From contig JAVTVY010057047.1 in the NCBI GenBank assembly GCA_036873755.1, forward strand, positions 186,001 through 250,000: a DNA stretch of 64,000 bases, written 5' to 3'. Source of the stretch: Hanleya hanleyi (taxonomy: Eukaryota; Mollusca; Polyplacophora; Lepidopleurida; Hanleyidae). Shown here in pieces: positions 1 to 11,475 of this stretch. Position 1 is the first letter of the stretch; each line of letters opens with the position of its first letter. Below the pieces are notes generated by a model. It saw only the letters and a list, made by a program, of their open reading frames with translations, did no database searches and was not told the origin of the DNA. Position numbers and translations under genes: made by a program.

Positions 1-242
1 ATTTCATATAGTTACTTTCAATGAGAAATTCAGGCAACTTTATAAACAAAGGAACATCCCATGAATGATATCTCTTGTAGGTAGTAGAGTTAAAGAATGC
101 TTTATGACTTCTGACATTATTATATTTGTGATCCGCTTTCTTGAACACCGATACCATTAATGAAATAAGACGGCGAGTAAGGTCCTGATGAGGGACTGTA
201 GCATAAATTCGAGAAATCCCATGCGGATACATTTTTGTACAG
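1..242 (-). repeat. PLE reverse transcriptase fragment
   Basis: Read on the minus strand this matches the fingers/palm part of the PLE reverse transcriptase that is better preserved at 59.57-59.80 kb (the WDFTTLYTTI region through the stretch before motif B). It is broken by substitutions and runs off the window edge. It lies opposite in orientation to the PLE pieces that follow at 288. Confidence 0.75.
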
Positions 243-287
243 TATTTTATATACAGCCTGTACAGTATTTCAGGGATAACATTTATG

Positions 288-384
288 GGATGTTTCTTTG
301 TATATTGAGTTGCTTGAATTTCTATTAAAAAAATATATATGTGACATTTGGCAACACAATATATCAACAGCATATAGGCATGTT
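288..384 (+). repeat. PLE RT fragment, left half of a split copy
   Basis: Plus-strand PLE coding DNA equivalent to the ELLEFLIKN..QQHIG stretch just before RT motif B. The reading stops at about 385, where 3'-region PLE DNA begins. The expected continuation, motif B (MGTNCAPLLADL), is found at 1123. The copy was therefore split by a later PLE insertion. Confidence 0.7.
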
Positions 385-1122
385 CTTAGGTTGAGAAGGC
401 CCGCTTAACCCGGGGCTAGGGGCCGTATGAACCCATGTACTTCAAGATCCTCATGGTACTCAAATGAACAATCACAATCAAAGCGTTACTGAGATACATC
501 ATTCTTATACATATACATATAGGCGTATACATATCACGCCTCGTAGCATTTGCTAGAACCTTTAATCAACGTTACAAAACATTGTTGCAGAAACTTATAA
601 AAAAGGGCTACAACACCAGGCGCCTCCACTCAAAGTTTCTCAAATTTGGCGATACTTATCGCATGCTGATAGCAAAATACGAGCGTAGCGTGCAAGATCT
701 ATGGCGTTACGTTTCGCAACTTGTATCTAATTTCGCTTAACCCAGGGCTAGGGGCCGTATGAACCCATGTACTTTAAGATCCTCACGGTACTCATATGAA
801 CAATCACAAACAAAGCGTGACTGAGATACATCATTCTTTAGATGATGACTTTAAAACGAATATTATGGATTAAGAATACTGATCAGCGATACGGATTTGA
901 TATTTTTCGAACATCATGATGTCTTGCCGGCATCATTGAAAACTGTTGACCGCTTCTCTCTTGCAGGAAACAAGCCTATGTGTATGTATACTATGAATGT
1001 CTTTTTGAATTTGGTGCTAATGCTGTTATATGGAATATGGAATAGGTCTTTGGATTATGGACGCGGATATTCTCTAATGGACGACGGCTGAATTATGAAT
1101 GACGGACCAAACGCTTGTAATT
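385..1122 (+). mobile_element. PLE 3' end inserted in another PLE
   Basis: Begins with a rearranged copy of the post-stop module (about 405-505), then the end of the RT ORF (FGDTYRMLIAKYERSVQDLW), then a second full module and 3' region ending in GACGCTTGTAAT at 1122. It separates two halves of an older PLE (288-384 and 1123-1458). The doubled module suggests a template jump or rearrangement during insertion. Confidence 0.7.
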
Positions 1123-1458
1123 CCAATGCGTACTAAATGTGCACCCCTGTTGGCTGACCTATATCTGTTCTACTATGAATATGACTATATGCAACCGATC
1201 AATTCAAAGTCCTTTCCTTCTCGTTCACCAAACGCTATACAGACGAACTTCTCGCTGTAGATAATCGCTATATAAATGAGGCAGTGAAAGATATATATCT
1301 ACCTTCACTGGATTGAAGGAAACTACAGATAGCCCTACCGGCACATCATACTTAGACCTATATCTCTATAAAAATGAAGCGGCCCTTCTCTCGCGTTGAC
1401 GTTATGACAAAAGAGACGATTACTATGTCGACACCGTAAACTATCCCTTTCAGGACAG
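1123..1458 (+). repeat. PLE RT fragment, right half of a split copy
   Basis: Resumes the older PLE at RT motif B (CAPLLADLYL) and continues through a decayed YIDD region (here YTDE), then the DLKETTDSPTGT..YLDLYLYKNEA region. Frameshifts and a stop near 1315 make it non-coding. It ends where the opposite-strand 3' unit at 1459 begins. Confidence 0.7.
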
Positions 1459-1529
1459 TTTCAAGCGTCTAGTCCTTCATTCATAATTCAGCCGTCGTCC
1501 ATTAGAGAATATCCACGTCCATAATCCAA
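1459..1529 (-). repeat. 71-72 bp PLE 3'-terminal unit
   Basis: A single copy of the last ~72 bp of the PLE, from TTGGATTATGGACG to the CTTG-type end, placed immediately beyond the 3' end of the longer PLE at 1530. The junction TTGTAAT/TTGGATTATGG is the same one seen at 40,809/40,810 and 40,881/40,882. Confidence 0.75.
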
Positions 1530-4214
1530 ATTACAAGCGTCTAGTCCGTCATTCATAATCCAGCCGTCGTCCATTAGAGAATATCCGCGTCCATAATCCA
1601 AAGACCTATTCCATATTTCATACAAGAGTATTAGCACCAAATTCAAAAGCACAATCATAGTATACATAAACATAGGCTTGTTTCCCGCAAGAGAGAAGCG
1701 GTCAACAGTTTTCAATGATGCCGGCAAGACATCATGATGTTCCAAAAATATCAAATCCGTATCGCTGTTCAGTATTCTTCATCCATAATATTCGTTGTAA
1801 AGTCGTCATCTAAAGAATGATGTATCTCAGTCACGCTTTGATTGTGGCTGTTCATATGAGTATCATGATAATCTTGAAGTACATGGGTTCATACGGCCCC
1901 CAGCCCCGGGTTAAGCGGAATTAGACACAAGTTACGAAACGTAGCGCCATAGATCTTGCACGCTACGTTCGTATTTTGCTATCAGCATGCGATATGTATC
2001 GCCGAATTTGAGAAACTTTGAGCGGAGGCGCTTGGTGGAATAGCCCTGCAACAATGTTTTGTGACGTTGATTAAAATCGTCACATTTAACACAGGATCTA
2101 GCAAATGCTACAAAGCGAGATATGTATACGCCATATGCAGGTCCCACTGGAATATTACTGTTCAGAAAGGGATAATTTACAATGTCGAAGTTGTAATCAT
2201 CTCTTTGGCCAAAGTCGACGAGAGAGAATGCTCGCTTCATTTTTATGGAGAAACAGATCTAAATATGATGTGCCTGTATGGCTATCTGTAGTTTCCTTCA
2301 AATCCAGTGAAGGTGGATATATATCCTTCACTACGTCATTTATATCGGGATTATCCACAGCGAGAAGATCGTCTATATAGCGTTTGGTGAATGAGAAGGA
2401 ACGGGCTTTGAATGGATCGGTTTTGAAAGCGCCTGCATATAGTCATATTCATAACAGATACAGGTCAGCCAACAGGGGTGCACAATTAGTACCCATTGGA
2501 ATACCTATATGCTGTTGATATATTGTGTTGCCAAATTTCACATAGATATTTTTAATGAGAAATTCAAGCAACTCTATAAACAAAGAAACATCCCATGAAT
2601 GATATCTCTTGTATGTAGTCGAGCTAAAGAATGCTTTATGGCTTCCGACATTAATATATCTACGATCAGTTTTCTTGAACACAGATGCTGTTAATGAACT
2701 TAGACGGTCAATAAGGTCCTGATGAGGGATTATAGTATAGAGAGTCGGGAAATCCCATGTGGATACATTTTTGTACGGTATGTGACCTTTAGCATCAATT
2801 TATTCCGTAAGACATTTTGAGTTTTTTAATATCCACATACATTCAACGCCAGAGTTCTTAGAAATAGTGGCGCAATACCTTTCCCAAAATGCGTTTACCT
2901 CCTGAAGGGCCCTCGTCAATAGGGTTGAAAGAAGCTTGGTGGTGCAGCTTCTAGAACCAGCTATGAATCTAGCTTTGTATGGTGATTTATGCATTTTGGG
3001 AGTCCAGTATAGTTTTGGTATGTCGTTATGATTGGTTGGAAGACAAATACCTCTTTCTCTGAGAAACTTTTTGTGATTGTTAAATAAATCTTCCAGAGTA
3101 AATGCAGTTTGGGAGTAAGTAGACATATTTGATGAAGATATGTCTACACTCAATTCTTTAACCAGCACCTGGTAATAGTAATATTTACATATGAATATTA
3201 TATTATTCGGAGCTTTGTCTGCTGGGACTATGACGAATTTACTCTGGAGATTTGCTAGAACTTCTTGCGAATTGAGGTTTCTCAGTACTTGTTTTGCTTG
3301 GGGAAGAGTACTTCTGTCAATATGGCGGATTGTTTCAACGACCTTGCTCTTGCTGAGGTCCAGCCAATCAGCGAGTACTGTAGGTTCAACTTTCTCTCGC
3401 TTAGACCAATCAAAAACGTACTGCTCCAATGCAGACAGGACTATCTTCTGGTCGGCCTTCAGATTTATTCTTCTTGGCCCTCTATATTTAGGCCCTTTCA
3501 TCAGGAGTAATTTCAGATCCTTATCACTCACCACATCAAGGTCACCAGTCACAATATGTTTGCATGGTGTATAGATAAAGTTCGACGATTCACAATCACA
3601 ACTATAGCCTACTGACGTGTATAAGTTCCAGTCAAACTCCTTGACAGCATTGGAGTCATTGAATATTTTGGTGGCTATAGATTTAGTATACTTATATGAA
3701 ATGCAAGGAGGTTCTGTGAACTTAAAATAGTTTGGTACAGCGTTGCGTACCTCTGGATCATTCAGGATTCGAGGTAAATTAATGATGTCCAGTACTTTAT
3801 CTAAGTAGTTGAGTTTGAAGAAAAGCCGATCTTGAGATGTTTCGATTATGTTCACTGGACAATACAACCGAAAATACGCTATATCTGACATACTTTACTG
3901 ATTTTAGGTGGTATTATATTTCCTGAAGATGCAGATTGTTGTATATCTCTGGCTATTTGATTTAAAGCTCTCAGAGGTAACGCATACAGAACTGTACGTA
4001 AGCTATGTATACTATTGGGTGTGTTAGTTAAACCCACTAAGTAATTTAAAGTGATATGATCTTGAATCATCGAACTATTAAACTTTCGCCAACCATGGCT
4101 GCGTTGTCTCCGTTGATGGGGTTTAAATATTTGGGTAATGTTGGATATATTTGAACGGCGGTTTGTAGCATTGCTGAGCCCACTGACATTATCATTTAAA
4201 CCAAACGGAAACAC
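1530..4214 (-). mobile_element. Longest Penelope-like element copy
   Basis: The most complete PLE of the window, about 2.7 kb on the minus strand: 5' coding end near 4214, RT in the middle, stop near 1930, and a ~400 bp 3' region ending at 1530 with ATTACAAG (CTTGTAAT on its own strand). No pseudo-LTR is visible at its 5' end; the sequence passes directly into an oppositely oriented PLE fragment at 4215, giving a head-to-head pair. Its ORF is described separately. Confidence 0.8.
1932..4214 (-). pseudogene. PLE polyprotein with reverse transcriptase, broken
   Basis: The protein falls into three open stretches: 4214-3879 (N-terminal, no recognised domain), 3891-2800 (363 codons) and fragments to 1932. 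The middle stretch has CDCESSNFIYTPCKH, then KGPKYRGPRRIN, a DKA motif where many PLEs have DKG, and KARFIAGSR. The palm follows with WDF.TLYT.IP (motif A), IGIPMGTNCAPLLADL (motif B), a YIDDLL-type catalytic motif and YLDLYL. An in-frame TAA replaces a Glu codon near 2797 and a frameshift lies near 2240. The C-terminus ends in DLWRYVS with no GIY-YIG endonuclease, and none is seen at the N-terminus. The RT assignment is firm; endonuclease absence is inferred from this copy and the others here. Confidence 0.85.
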
Positions 4215-4783
4215 TCCACTCCAGTGGGACCAGCATATGGCGTATACATATCTTGCCTAGTAGCATTTGCCAGATCCTGCGTTTTTAATCAACGTCACAA
4301 AACATTATTGCAGAAACTTTTAAAACAGAGCTATATCATCAAATGGCTCCACTCGAATTTCTCCAATTTGCCGATACATATCACATGCTGATAGCAAAAT
4401 ATAAGCGTAGCGTACAAGATCTATGGCGGTACGTTTCGTAATCTGTGTCTAATTCCACTTAACCCGGGGCTAGGGGCCGTATGGACGGATCCTCATTCAC
4501 AAGATCCTCGGTCACACACAAAGCGAGACTGAGATACATCATACTCTAGATAACGAGTTTAGAAATAAAATCATATGCATTAAGAATACTGAGCAGCGAT
4601 ACGGATTTGATATTTTTGGAACATCATGTCTTGTTGACCGCTTCTCTCTTGCAGGAAATTAGCCTAGTTTTATGTATACTATGATTTATTCTCTTTATTT
4701 GGTGCTAATGCTGTTATATGAATTAGGTCTTTGGATTATGGACTCTAAAATTCTTTAATGAGCGACGGCTGAATATTGAATTC
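4215..4783 (+). repeat. Diverged PLE 3' copy
   Basis: Starts in the RT C-terminal region (PVGPAYGVYIS equivalent), passes the stop, and contains a shortened post-stop module and a diverged 3' region with ATGAGCGACGGCTGAATAT near its end. It is more diverged than most copies, so it probably belongs to an older subfamily, also represented by a scrap at about 8220-8272. Confidence 0.7.
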
Positions 4784-5566
4784 CCAAACACGACGGACTC
4801 TCGGATGTCACGAAGTTCTCGAACCCCAGCTGCGGAATTCACCAGTTGCATTTTGTTAATCTTCGATACAAGCGAAGACCAAATGAAAAGATATGAGAAT
4901 ATGCTAGTGCAAACCAAATCTTACTCTTATCGCCAGTGGGTAAGGCTCTGGAGTTAACAGATATGTCGATCGACTATGTGCAGGGGTGAGAGGGTATATT
5001 AGTTTTGGGATCTCTGCTCAATTTATTTCACAGTTCCCTTGTGTTGTTATTGCGTTTCCTCTGAATACGTTGTATGAGAAGATTCAGATAATTAGGATAA
5101 GACATCCCCTATCTATCAGCTCGACAACGTGCCTTAATTGAGATACTGTTGATGAAATGGTGCTATAAACAATTTATGCTAATTGCAAAAGGTATTAAGT
5201 TGGTCAAATAGCTTCGAAGCTGAAATACATTCTGCGTTGCGTGAAATGGAATATACCTGCAATAACAAAGGTCGGGAGATTCACAGTTTTAGAGGAACTA
5301 GAGGATTATTGTTTGTGCTACTATTACGAAAGCCTTGGCATATTATCTTTCGCGGTGAAGATTTTCCCGTTTCTACATTTTGAGCTAACCCCTTCTCCCT
5401 CCCGCCCGCCCCTGGGAAATTTTGTGAATAATGTTTGTCTCAAAGCCTAAAGTTTTACCTGCTGAATAACGCTTGTTCCCACTGTAGGTATGGGGGCGTT
5501 TGCCATTTAGAGGCTTTCGAATTTGGGTATCCCTAATTTTCAATACTGAGTGATACAGACTTGGAA
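4784..5566. other. No gene recognised
   Basis: I see no domain, splice-consistent exon chain or repeat family in this stretch. The short open frames overlap each other on both strands without recognisable motifs. Confidence 0.5.
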
Positions 5567-5785
5567 GAGAGAGAGAGAGAATTAAAGTTTAACGTCGCGT
5601 TCAGCAATATTTCAGCTATATAGCGACGATCAAACAAAATTGTAAGTATTCATTTAATAATTCAGTAAACTAATGCATTAAAAACATGTAAATACATTAA
5701 AATTTATACAACAAACCGATCTCTCTCAAATAATATCAAATACAATCTTCTTTTACTCGACTAAAAAGATCTTCCAGAGTATATA
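5567..5785 (-). repeat. LINE-RNH 3' tail
   Basis: Reads on the minus strand as the LINE-RNH 3' end: DLFSR codons, then the terminal sequence containing TATATAGCTGAAATATTGC and GACGTTAAAC, then a CTCTCT tail (here GAGAGA at 5567-5580). Only the last ~200 bp of the element is present. Confidence 0.8.
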
Positions 5786-6009
5786 TAAATGGCAATTGAG
5801 ATACGACCTGATAATATTTTCACATTTGACCATTCACATCATGCATGACGTCACAGACGCCTTGTGAAAACATGTAGGCCTAATTTACTTATTCACAGTT
5901 CTTGGCGTAAATCCGACGTAAATCCAACAGGACTTCATCGCTAGTGTTATTGATGCTACTTCAAGTTGATCTACATAATATTCTGTACAAAGAGTAGATT
6001 CAGCTTTGG

Positions 6010-6310
6010 AATCTCGAAGAAAAAGATACACTAGTTTTATGGTACTCCACATGACCGCCATTTTAAATTTACCCATGATCTTTTTATAGAAGGTGCATCC
6101 AGTATTCTGAATGCGTGCAGCGAATCGGGAGATTTTCTCGTCAATATGATTGTTCCGTATATGATTACAGCCTTGCACGGGATTCGGCGATTGTGCCGTG
6201 CGACACGAATGGGAGCGATATGCAAGAGGTGTGAAAAATGACGTCTGGCGACTAAAAAGCAACCATATGACTCTACAGGGAAGCTTCCCTCGGCACTCCA
6301 CATTCAGGCC
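6010..6310 (-). repeat. Family F repeat, first arm of an inverted pair
   Basis: Positions 6010-6140 match 7025-7165 in inverted orientation (shared landmarks AAAATGGCGGTC, GGTGCACCTTCT and AATCTCCCGATTCGCTG when read in one orientation). Positions 6200-6300 match about 22,645-22,750 (shared GGAGCGATAT, AAAAAGCAACCATATGACTC). This makes it a dispersed family. No protein is recognised in it. Confidence 0.65.
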
Positions 6311-6626
6311 CACATATGACACCACACCAGGATTAATGAGGTTTTCCCCCTCTGTTTGAGAATATTGAATATTGTTGATGGGTAAAACAGTGTTCCTCCC
6401 TCCTTCCTGATTGTGATCACTGTTGCAACAATTCGATAGGAGTCCAGGCCTCCGTGTTTTTAATAATCATTTTGCGATCCGTATTCCATTCCCCGAAACG
6501 GTATGGAATTTCAACGACTGTCGCTCCAGAGATAGTTACCGCGAGTAGCATCATAAACATATACAAGTTAAAGACATACATGTATTTAAATCCGCAAGAA
6601 TATATGATCGACATGATTTGTATGAG

Positions 6627-7000
6627 AGAGAGAGGGAGAGAGAGAGAGAGAGAGAATTAAGGTTTAATGTCGCGTTCAGCAATATTTCAGCTATATAACG
6701 ACGATCAAACAAAATTTCAAGCGCTCAAGCCAATAACTTAGTAATCCAACGCATTGAAACATACACATATTAAAACTTATGCAACAAACCGATTTCTCTC
6801 AAATAAGTTGCAATCCATCCTCACCCGACTAAAAAGATCTTCCAAATTAGTCGCTCGATAAAAAGCATCTCTTACAATCTTAAAATCTAATCATCCGATA
6901 AGAATATGTTTCACCGAGAGATCTTCATGGCATGGAATACACCTTGGGACTGGCTCTTTTTTAGTAAATGTGCATGAGTTAATCGTGTATGGCCGATGTA
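6627..7000 (-). repeat. LINE-RNH 3' tail
   Basis: GAGAGA run followed by the LINE-RNH terminal sequence and, further in, the reverse complement of the coding end that reads like RLTHEHLL..PVPRCIPCHEDL. The copy is 5'-truncated near 7000 and sits between the two arms of the family F inverted repeat. Confidence 0.75.
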
Positions 7001-7024
7001 ATGTAATATAGTATCTCTGTTAAC

Positions 7025-7165
7025 AGAAAATCTCCCGATTCGCTGCACACATTAAAAATACTGGATGCACCTTCTAGAAAAAGATCGTTGGTAAATTTAA
7101 AATGGCGGTCCTGTGGAGTGCCATAAAAGTGGTGTATCTTTTTCTTCGAGGTTCTTGCTTTTCTC
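7025..7165 (+). repeat. Family F repeat, second arm of an inverted pair
   Basis: Inverted match to 6010-6140, about 880 bp away. The two arms could pair as a long hairpin in a transcript. The family also occurs singly near 22.7 kb. Confidence 0.65.
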
Positions 7166-7169
7166 TGAG

Positions 7170-9299
7170 TAAATTAGTCCATGAACTATTTTATTTTACA
7201 TCCGATAATTGTTTCTTAATGTACTTCGGAGAACGTAGCGCAAATAAAAAAAAATGGGAAATCTGACCGAAAAATCACCAAAGAATCATATTTAGAATAT
7301 AACGTAACTGTGAAGTTTTCAAAGCGCCCATAGTGCAATTGGATTGTTTGCACTTCCTAGTGGAGTTTGACCCCAGGATATATTGTTGAAAGTTTAAGGC
7401 CAATCTCAAGGGGTAAAAAAGTATTTAGTGGGGAGGATGCGTCTCTTACCAGGACGGGGCAGGCCTCAAATATCCTAGGCCTGAAAAAGTTAAATTGTGA
7501 TGCAAATAATTCAATTATATTGGTCAGTCTGTTCATCCTCAATACCGACAGATATCTTCACGATTGCTAAACACCAGAAATAAATATCTGAAAGCCAGTG
7601 GTAATCTTGCGAAATCCTTTTTCATTTTGGTGATTGATATTTCCGAGTTACGGTTATATCTGTGTGAACAGAGACTGTGTCTAATATTCCATGCATCAGA
7701 CAGCACAAGCCGTCATCAGACAGCACAAGCCGTCTTTTTCCTGTTTTCATTAAGACACGTCGCCTTTGCGACTCGGTTGTACGTGTTTCTGCTATGAAGT
7801 TCCAAACAGCTATTCGGGTCATTATAGTGAAACGGCAACGCGGATGAAACATTGTCATAACCCTCAAATAGCTGTATCGTTACGTCTATGAGACATGTTT
7901 TCATGGAACAACAGAGTGAAACATGTAGAATTAGGAAGCATCTCACATGTTACCCATCTCAAAATAACCTAAGATACAGTCGACTAAAAAGATCTTCTAA
8001 ATTAGCCACTCGAGAAACAGAATCTCTTGCAGTCTCTTTTTACAGTGTACACGAGACAACTACCTGTGAATTGAGGCACCGATTAAACTTATAAATCATT
8101 ACCAGTTAATCACATCTTACAGTGTCGCTCAACATATCTGTTAATACGGTGGATCTCATACTCTTGGAGTTAGGCCTTACACACCAGGAAAATTTTGTTT
8201 CCTGTTTACGAAATAGGTATTTCGATTTATGACGCTGAAATTCTTTTATGAGCGACGGCTGAATATTGAATGCCTGATCTCGCGCTTCCCTATCAGAATG
8301 AGATATACTTTCAACGAGCATATTTCTATTTCTATAATTTCACAGAGATATTATACTCCTTATCTTCACCGCCCGTTCACGAATCTTATTCAGCAGGTGA
8401 GGTACGGCATCCCAGACTCAAAACGTGTATGTTCTGTTTGTCGAAATAATAAACTAATGCCTTTGTGGTGTGATATATATCTTCTATATACATGTTCATC
8501 TTTCCGGTTTACCATGGGCAGCATTGTCTGTCTTGTTTAGTGATGCGTTTGATACGAGTAATGAGGTACGAGAACTGCAGATGGAATGTAATTTGTTTAT
8601 ATCTATGATCTTTGGGTTTAGTTTGATGGCACGTTTACACATCCTGCACAAGCTACGATTGAGTACGATTGAGTACCCTCAGTTTGTTTGATGTTAGATC
8701 ACATGCAAACATCTGCACCATTCAGGCGGAAATAACGCGGCGTCTCATAATTGCCAGTAGTGAATCATTCGAAATGTATATCAACATTGCGCAATCTTCA
8801 CTGTTTTCCCAGACCTCGTTAAACATTTATCGGAGATGCATATGTCGTAGTTAAACAGAGTCAACAATTAGTCTAGTTAAAAGTGAGTTAGCTTTGCCTG
8901 ATACGATGACAAATGAAGCCTCTCTTCGCTCACGAATATTACACATTCTTGGTTATGTTATCGGGAATTAAAGCAGCGACTGTGGATTTCACAATTACTT
9001 CAGTTCCCTGCTGTGTGGTGTGTTATCGAATTTTCCTCTTAGTACGTTAATAGATTCCGTGTAGCCCCATAGTCATGTAATACAGTGTGAGTCCGGCCAT
9101 GTATTTGTTGGTTAGGAATGTCTTGAAGTTTCAGATAGGCATGTAACTTATAATACAAAATAATTTGCTTGTAAATCCTTCAATTAAACGCAACATTAAA
9201 TGGGTTATGGAAAACGATGTCGGCGAACCGGCAAGAAGTCATATAACCCCACAAAAATATACTGGCTGCATATTTCTAAAACATCAAAAGAACCAAACC
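7170..9299. other. Mostly unassigned sequence with small repeat scraps
   Basis: No convincing gene. Visible pieces: a perfect 20 bp direct duplication of CATCAGACAGCACAAGCCGT at about 7693-7732; a LINE-RNH scrap at about 7965-8040 (AAAAAGATCTTCTAAATTAG); and a PLE 3' scrap at about 8220-8272. The remainder shows no repeat shared with the window and no domain. Confidence 0.5.
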
Positions 9300-9480
9300 T
9301 AATCCCTATGATGATTTGTATTCCAACCACGCTTTTATTGTAGCTGTTGAATTGGACACATTGAATGGCATGACCACACGGTCCCTAGCACTGGCTTGAA
9401 CAATATTAGATAAAAATATTCCAGAGCGATGTAATTGCCCTATGAAGTCATCTGATGGAAACTGATGAACTGTGTGACCT
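9300..9480 (-). repeat. Family B-like fragment with structured module
   Basis: On the minus strand it contains GTGCTAGGGACCGTGTGGTCATG, shortened here to GTGCTAGGGACCG and CATGCCATTCAATGTG, then AACAGCTACAATAAAAGC and GTGGTTGGAATAC. These are the same ordered blocks as in family B at 46.7 kb. AGCTAC can pair with GTGGTT around the AATAAAAGC loop, using wobble pairs. Confidence 0.65.
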
Positions 9481-9850
9481 CGAGAGAGAGAATTAAGGTT
9501 TAACTTCGCGTTCAGCAAACTTTAGCTACATAGACACTATCAAACAAAATTTGAAGTATTCAAGTTAATAACTTAGGAATCTAAATACATTAAAACTTAT
9601 GCAACAAACCGATTTCTCTCAAATAACCTAATATAGTCTTCTTTCGCTCCACTAAATGAACTTCTAAAGGAGCTGATCGATATGAATTCCTTACAACCTT
9701 AAAATCTATACAGATAAGAGTATGCTTCACTGTGAGATCTTCGTCGCATGGAATACACCTTGGGACTGGCTCTTTTTTTAGTAAATGTTCGTGAGTTAAT
9801 CGTGTATGGCCGATACTGCATCATGGCCTGATCATGGCGCCCGACCTCGA
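9481..9850 (-). repeat. LINE-RNH 3' tail
   Basis: Begins with GAGAGAGA and the GTTTAACTTCGCGTTCAGC terminal block, then the LINE coding end in reverse complement. It is inserted next to the family B fragment at 9300-9480. Confidence 0.75.
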
Positions 9851-9929
9851 GTTCTTATTCAGAACAAAAATATATGAGACCCGACGCCCACTAATCGACT
9901 CATCCTCCACCATGTTTAAAAGTCACAAA

Positions 9930-10072
9930 ACTACAATGACAATGGTTTGTACAGAGGGCAAGCCTCGTGGATGAAACCCCCACCAGCAGAATCTCACAAT
10001 ATACAGGCAACAATTAAACGTAACATTACAATCACCAAAATTAATCCCTGTGATGATTTGTATCAGCGCCAC
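9930..10072 (-). repeat. Family B 5' end plus module
   Basis: CCACCAGCAGAATCTCAC and GTACAGAGGGCAAGCCTCG are diverged versions of the family B 5' block at 41.76-41.82 kb. The structured module lies downstream in plus coordinates (CCACGCTTTTATTGTAG at about 10,066) and leads straight into the satellite array. Confidence 0.55.
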
Positions 10073-10785
10073 GCTTTTATTGTAGATGTTCATGCTGACA
10101 TCTTCTGGAGGTAACATCTTTTATTGTAGATGTTCATGCTGACATCTTCTGGAGGTAACATCTTTTATTGTAGATGTTCATGCTGACATCTTCTGGAGGT
10201 GACATCTTCATGCTGACATCTTCTGGAGGTGACATCTTCATGCTGACATATTCTGGAGGTGACATCTTCATGCTGACATGTTGGATGACTGTATCTCAGC
10301 CAGGCTTTTATTGTAGATGTTCATGTAGATGTTCATGCTGACATGTTGGATGACTGTATCTCAGCCAGGCTTTTATTGTAGATGTTCATGCTGACATGTT
10401 GGATGACTGTATCTCAGCCAGGCTTTTATTGTAGATGTTCATGCTGACATGTTGGATGACTGTATCTCAGCCAGGCTTTTATTGTAGATGTTCATGCTGA
10501 CATGTTGGATGACTGTATTTCAGCCAGGCTTTTATTGTAGATGTTCATGCTGACATGTTGGATGACTGTATCTCAGCCAGGCTTTTATTGTAGATGTTCA
10601 TGCTGACATGTTGGATGACTGTATCTCAACCAGGCTTTTATTGTAGATGTTCATGCTGACATGTTGGATGACTATCTCAGCCAGGCTTTTATTGTAGATG
10701 TTCATGCTGACATGTTGGATGACTGTATCTCAGCCAGGCTTTTATTGTAGATGTTCATGCTGACATCTTCTGCAGGTAACATCTT
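10073..10785. repeat. Satellite array built from the module stem-loop
   Basis: Tandem repeat of changing period: about three 44 bp units (GGAGGTAACATCTTTTATTG joints), about three 30 bp units (TCTGGAGGTGACATC), then about nine units of ~53 bp containing TTGGATGACTGTATCTCAG, CCAGGCTTTTATTG and TAGATGTTCATGCTGACATG. One unit carries an extra 12 bp partial repeat. On the minus strand every unit contains ACAATAAAAGC..CTGAGATAC, the core of the module shared by family B and the PLE. The array was therefore seeded by a transposon fragment. Confidence 0.9.
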
Positions 10786-11254
10786 TCGCGAGTCATGCTA
10801 AAGGGTGACGGTATGGAAAATCTCAGTGAGATTGGTCTGTCCGACACCTCAGCTACCGCCTTATAGCCAAAAGACTAGTGAGACTAGTGAAAATCAACGG
10901 GCAATCCGATAAATCGAACAACAAACAACTGTCTTGGGCATGTTGAGTAAATACTCATTTGACATGGACACTTATATTTACCGTTCGTTAATCCTAGTTA
11001 GGTTCCTTCGAAAACTAGTAAAGCACAGGTGTTTTTGGTGTGGTGAAAGCGGGAAACGACTACAAGCTGGTGCTCACCTGTTATCGTATATGGTTAAATT
11101 TATACAGGATCTGGCAAACGCCACAAGGTGGGATATGCATATGATTTAGGTAGGACCATTCTGAATACCTTTCTCTGGAATGAGATCATGATGTTGAAAT
11201 TGTAAATATGATGTTTCATTTGGCCTATCGGTGGTTTCCTCAAAATCCGATGAA
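10786..11254. other. Unassigned, with a PLE scrap
   Basis: No gene seen. Positions of about 11,095-11,180 resemble the PLE segment around VAFARSCVK/PAYGVYIS on the minus strand (ACAGGATCTGGCAAACGCC). The rest is unique within the window. Confidence 0.45.
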
Positions 11255-11450
11255 AACTGCAAACAACATAAATACACTCTTCTCTCAACCGACTAAGAAA
11301 ATCTTCTAAAGTAGTTGCTTGATAGAAAGAATCTCTTAAAACCTTAAAATCTATAGAATATGTTTCACTGTGAGATCGTCGTGGCATGGAATAACCTTGG
11401 GGCTGGTTCCTTTTTTAGTAAATGTTCGTGAGTTAATCGGGTACGATGGA
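11255..11450 (-). repeat. LINE-RNH coding-end fragment
   Basis: Minus-strand reading gives HSETYSIDFKVLRDSFYQATTLEDFLSRLREECIY in pieces, the characteristic C-terminal end of LINE-RNH. Both the 3' tail and the upstream coding region are missing. Confidence 0.7.
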
Positions 11451-11475
11451 ACTGACATCAATGTAGTAAAAGTAA

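Noticed and set aside
187..240. Hammerhead ribozyme from the string CTGATGAGGGAC
   Set aside because: It is the reverse complement of PLE coding sequence (the HQDLIDR codons) and lacks the GAAA core and the required three stems.
897..1091. Repeated 64-codon frames with a hydrophobic segment as a conserved host protein family
   Set aside because: They all lie in the PLE 3' region and are copies of one transposon segment. The frame opens at TTG with no ATG, so it is kept only as a low-interest hint and not annotated as a gene.
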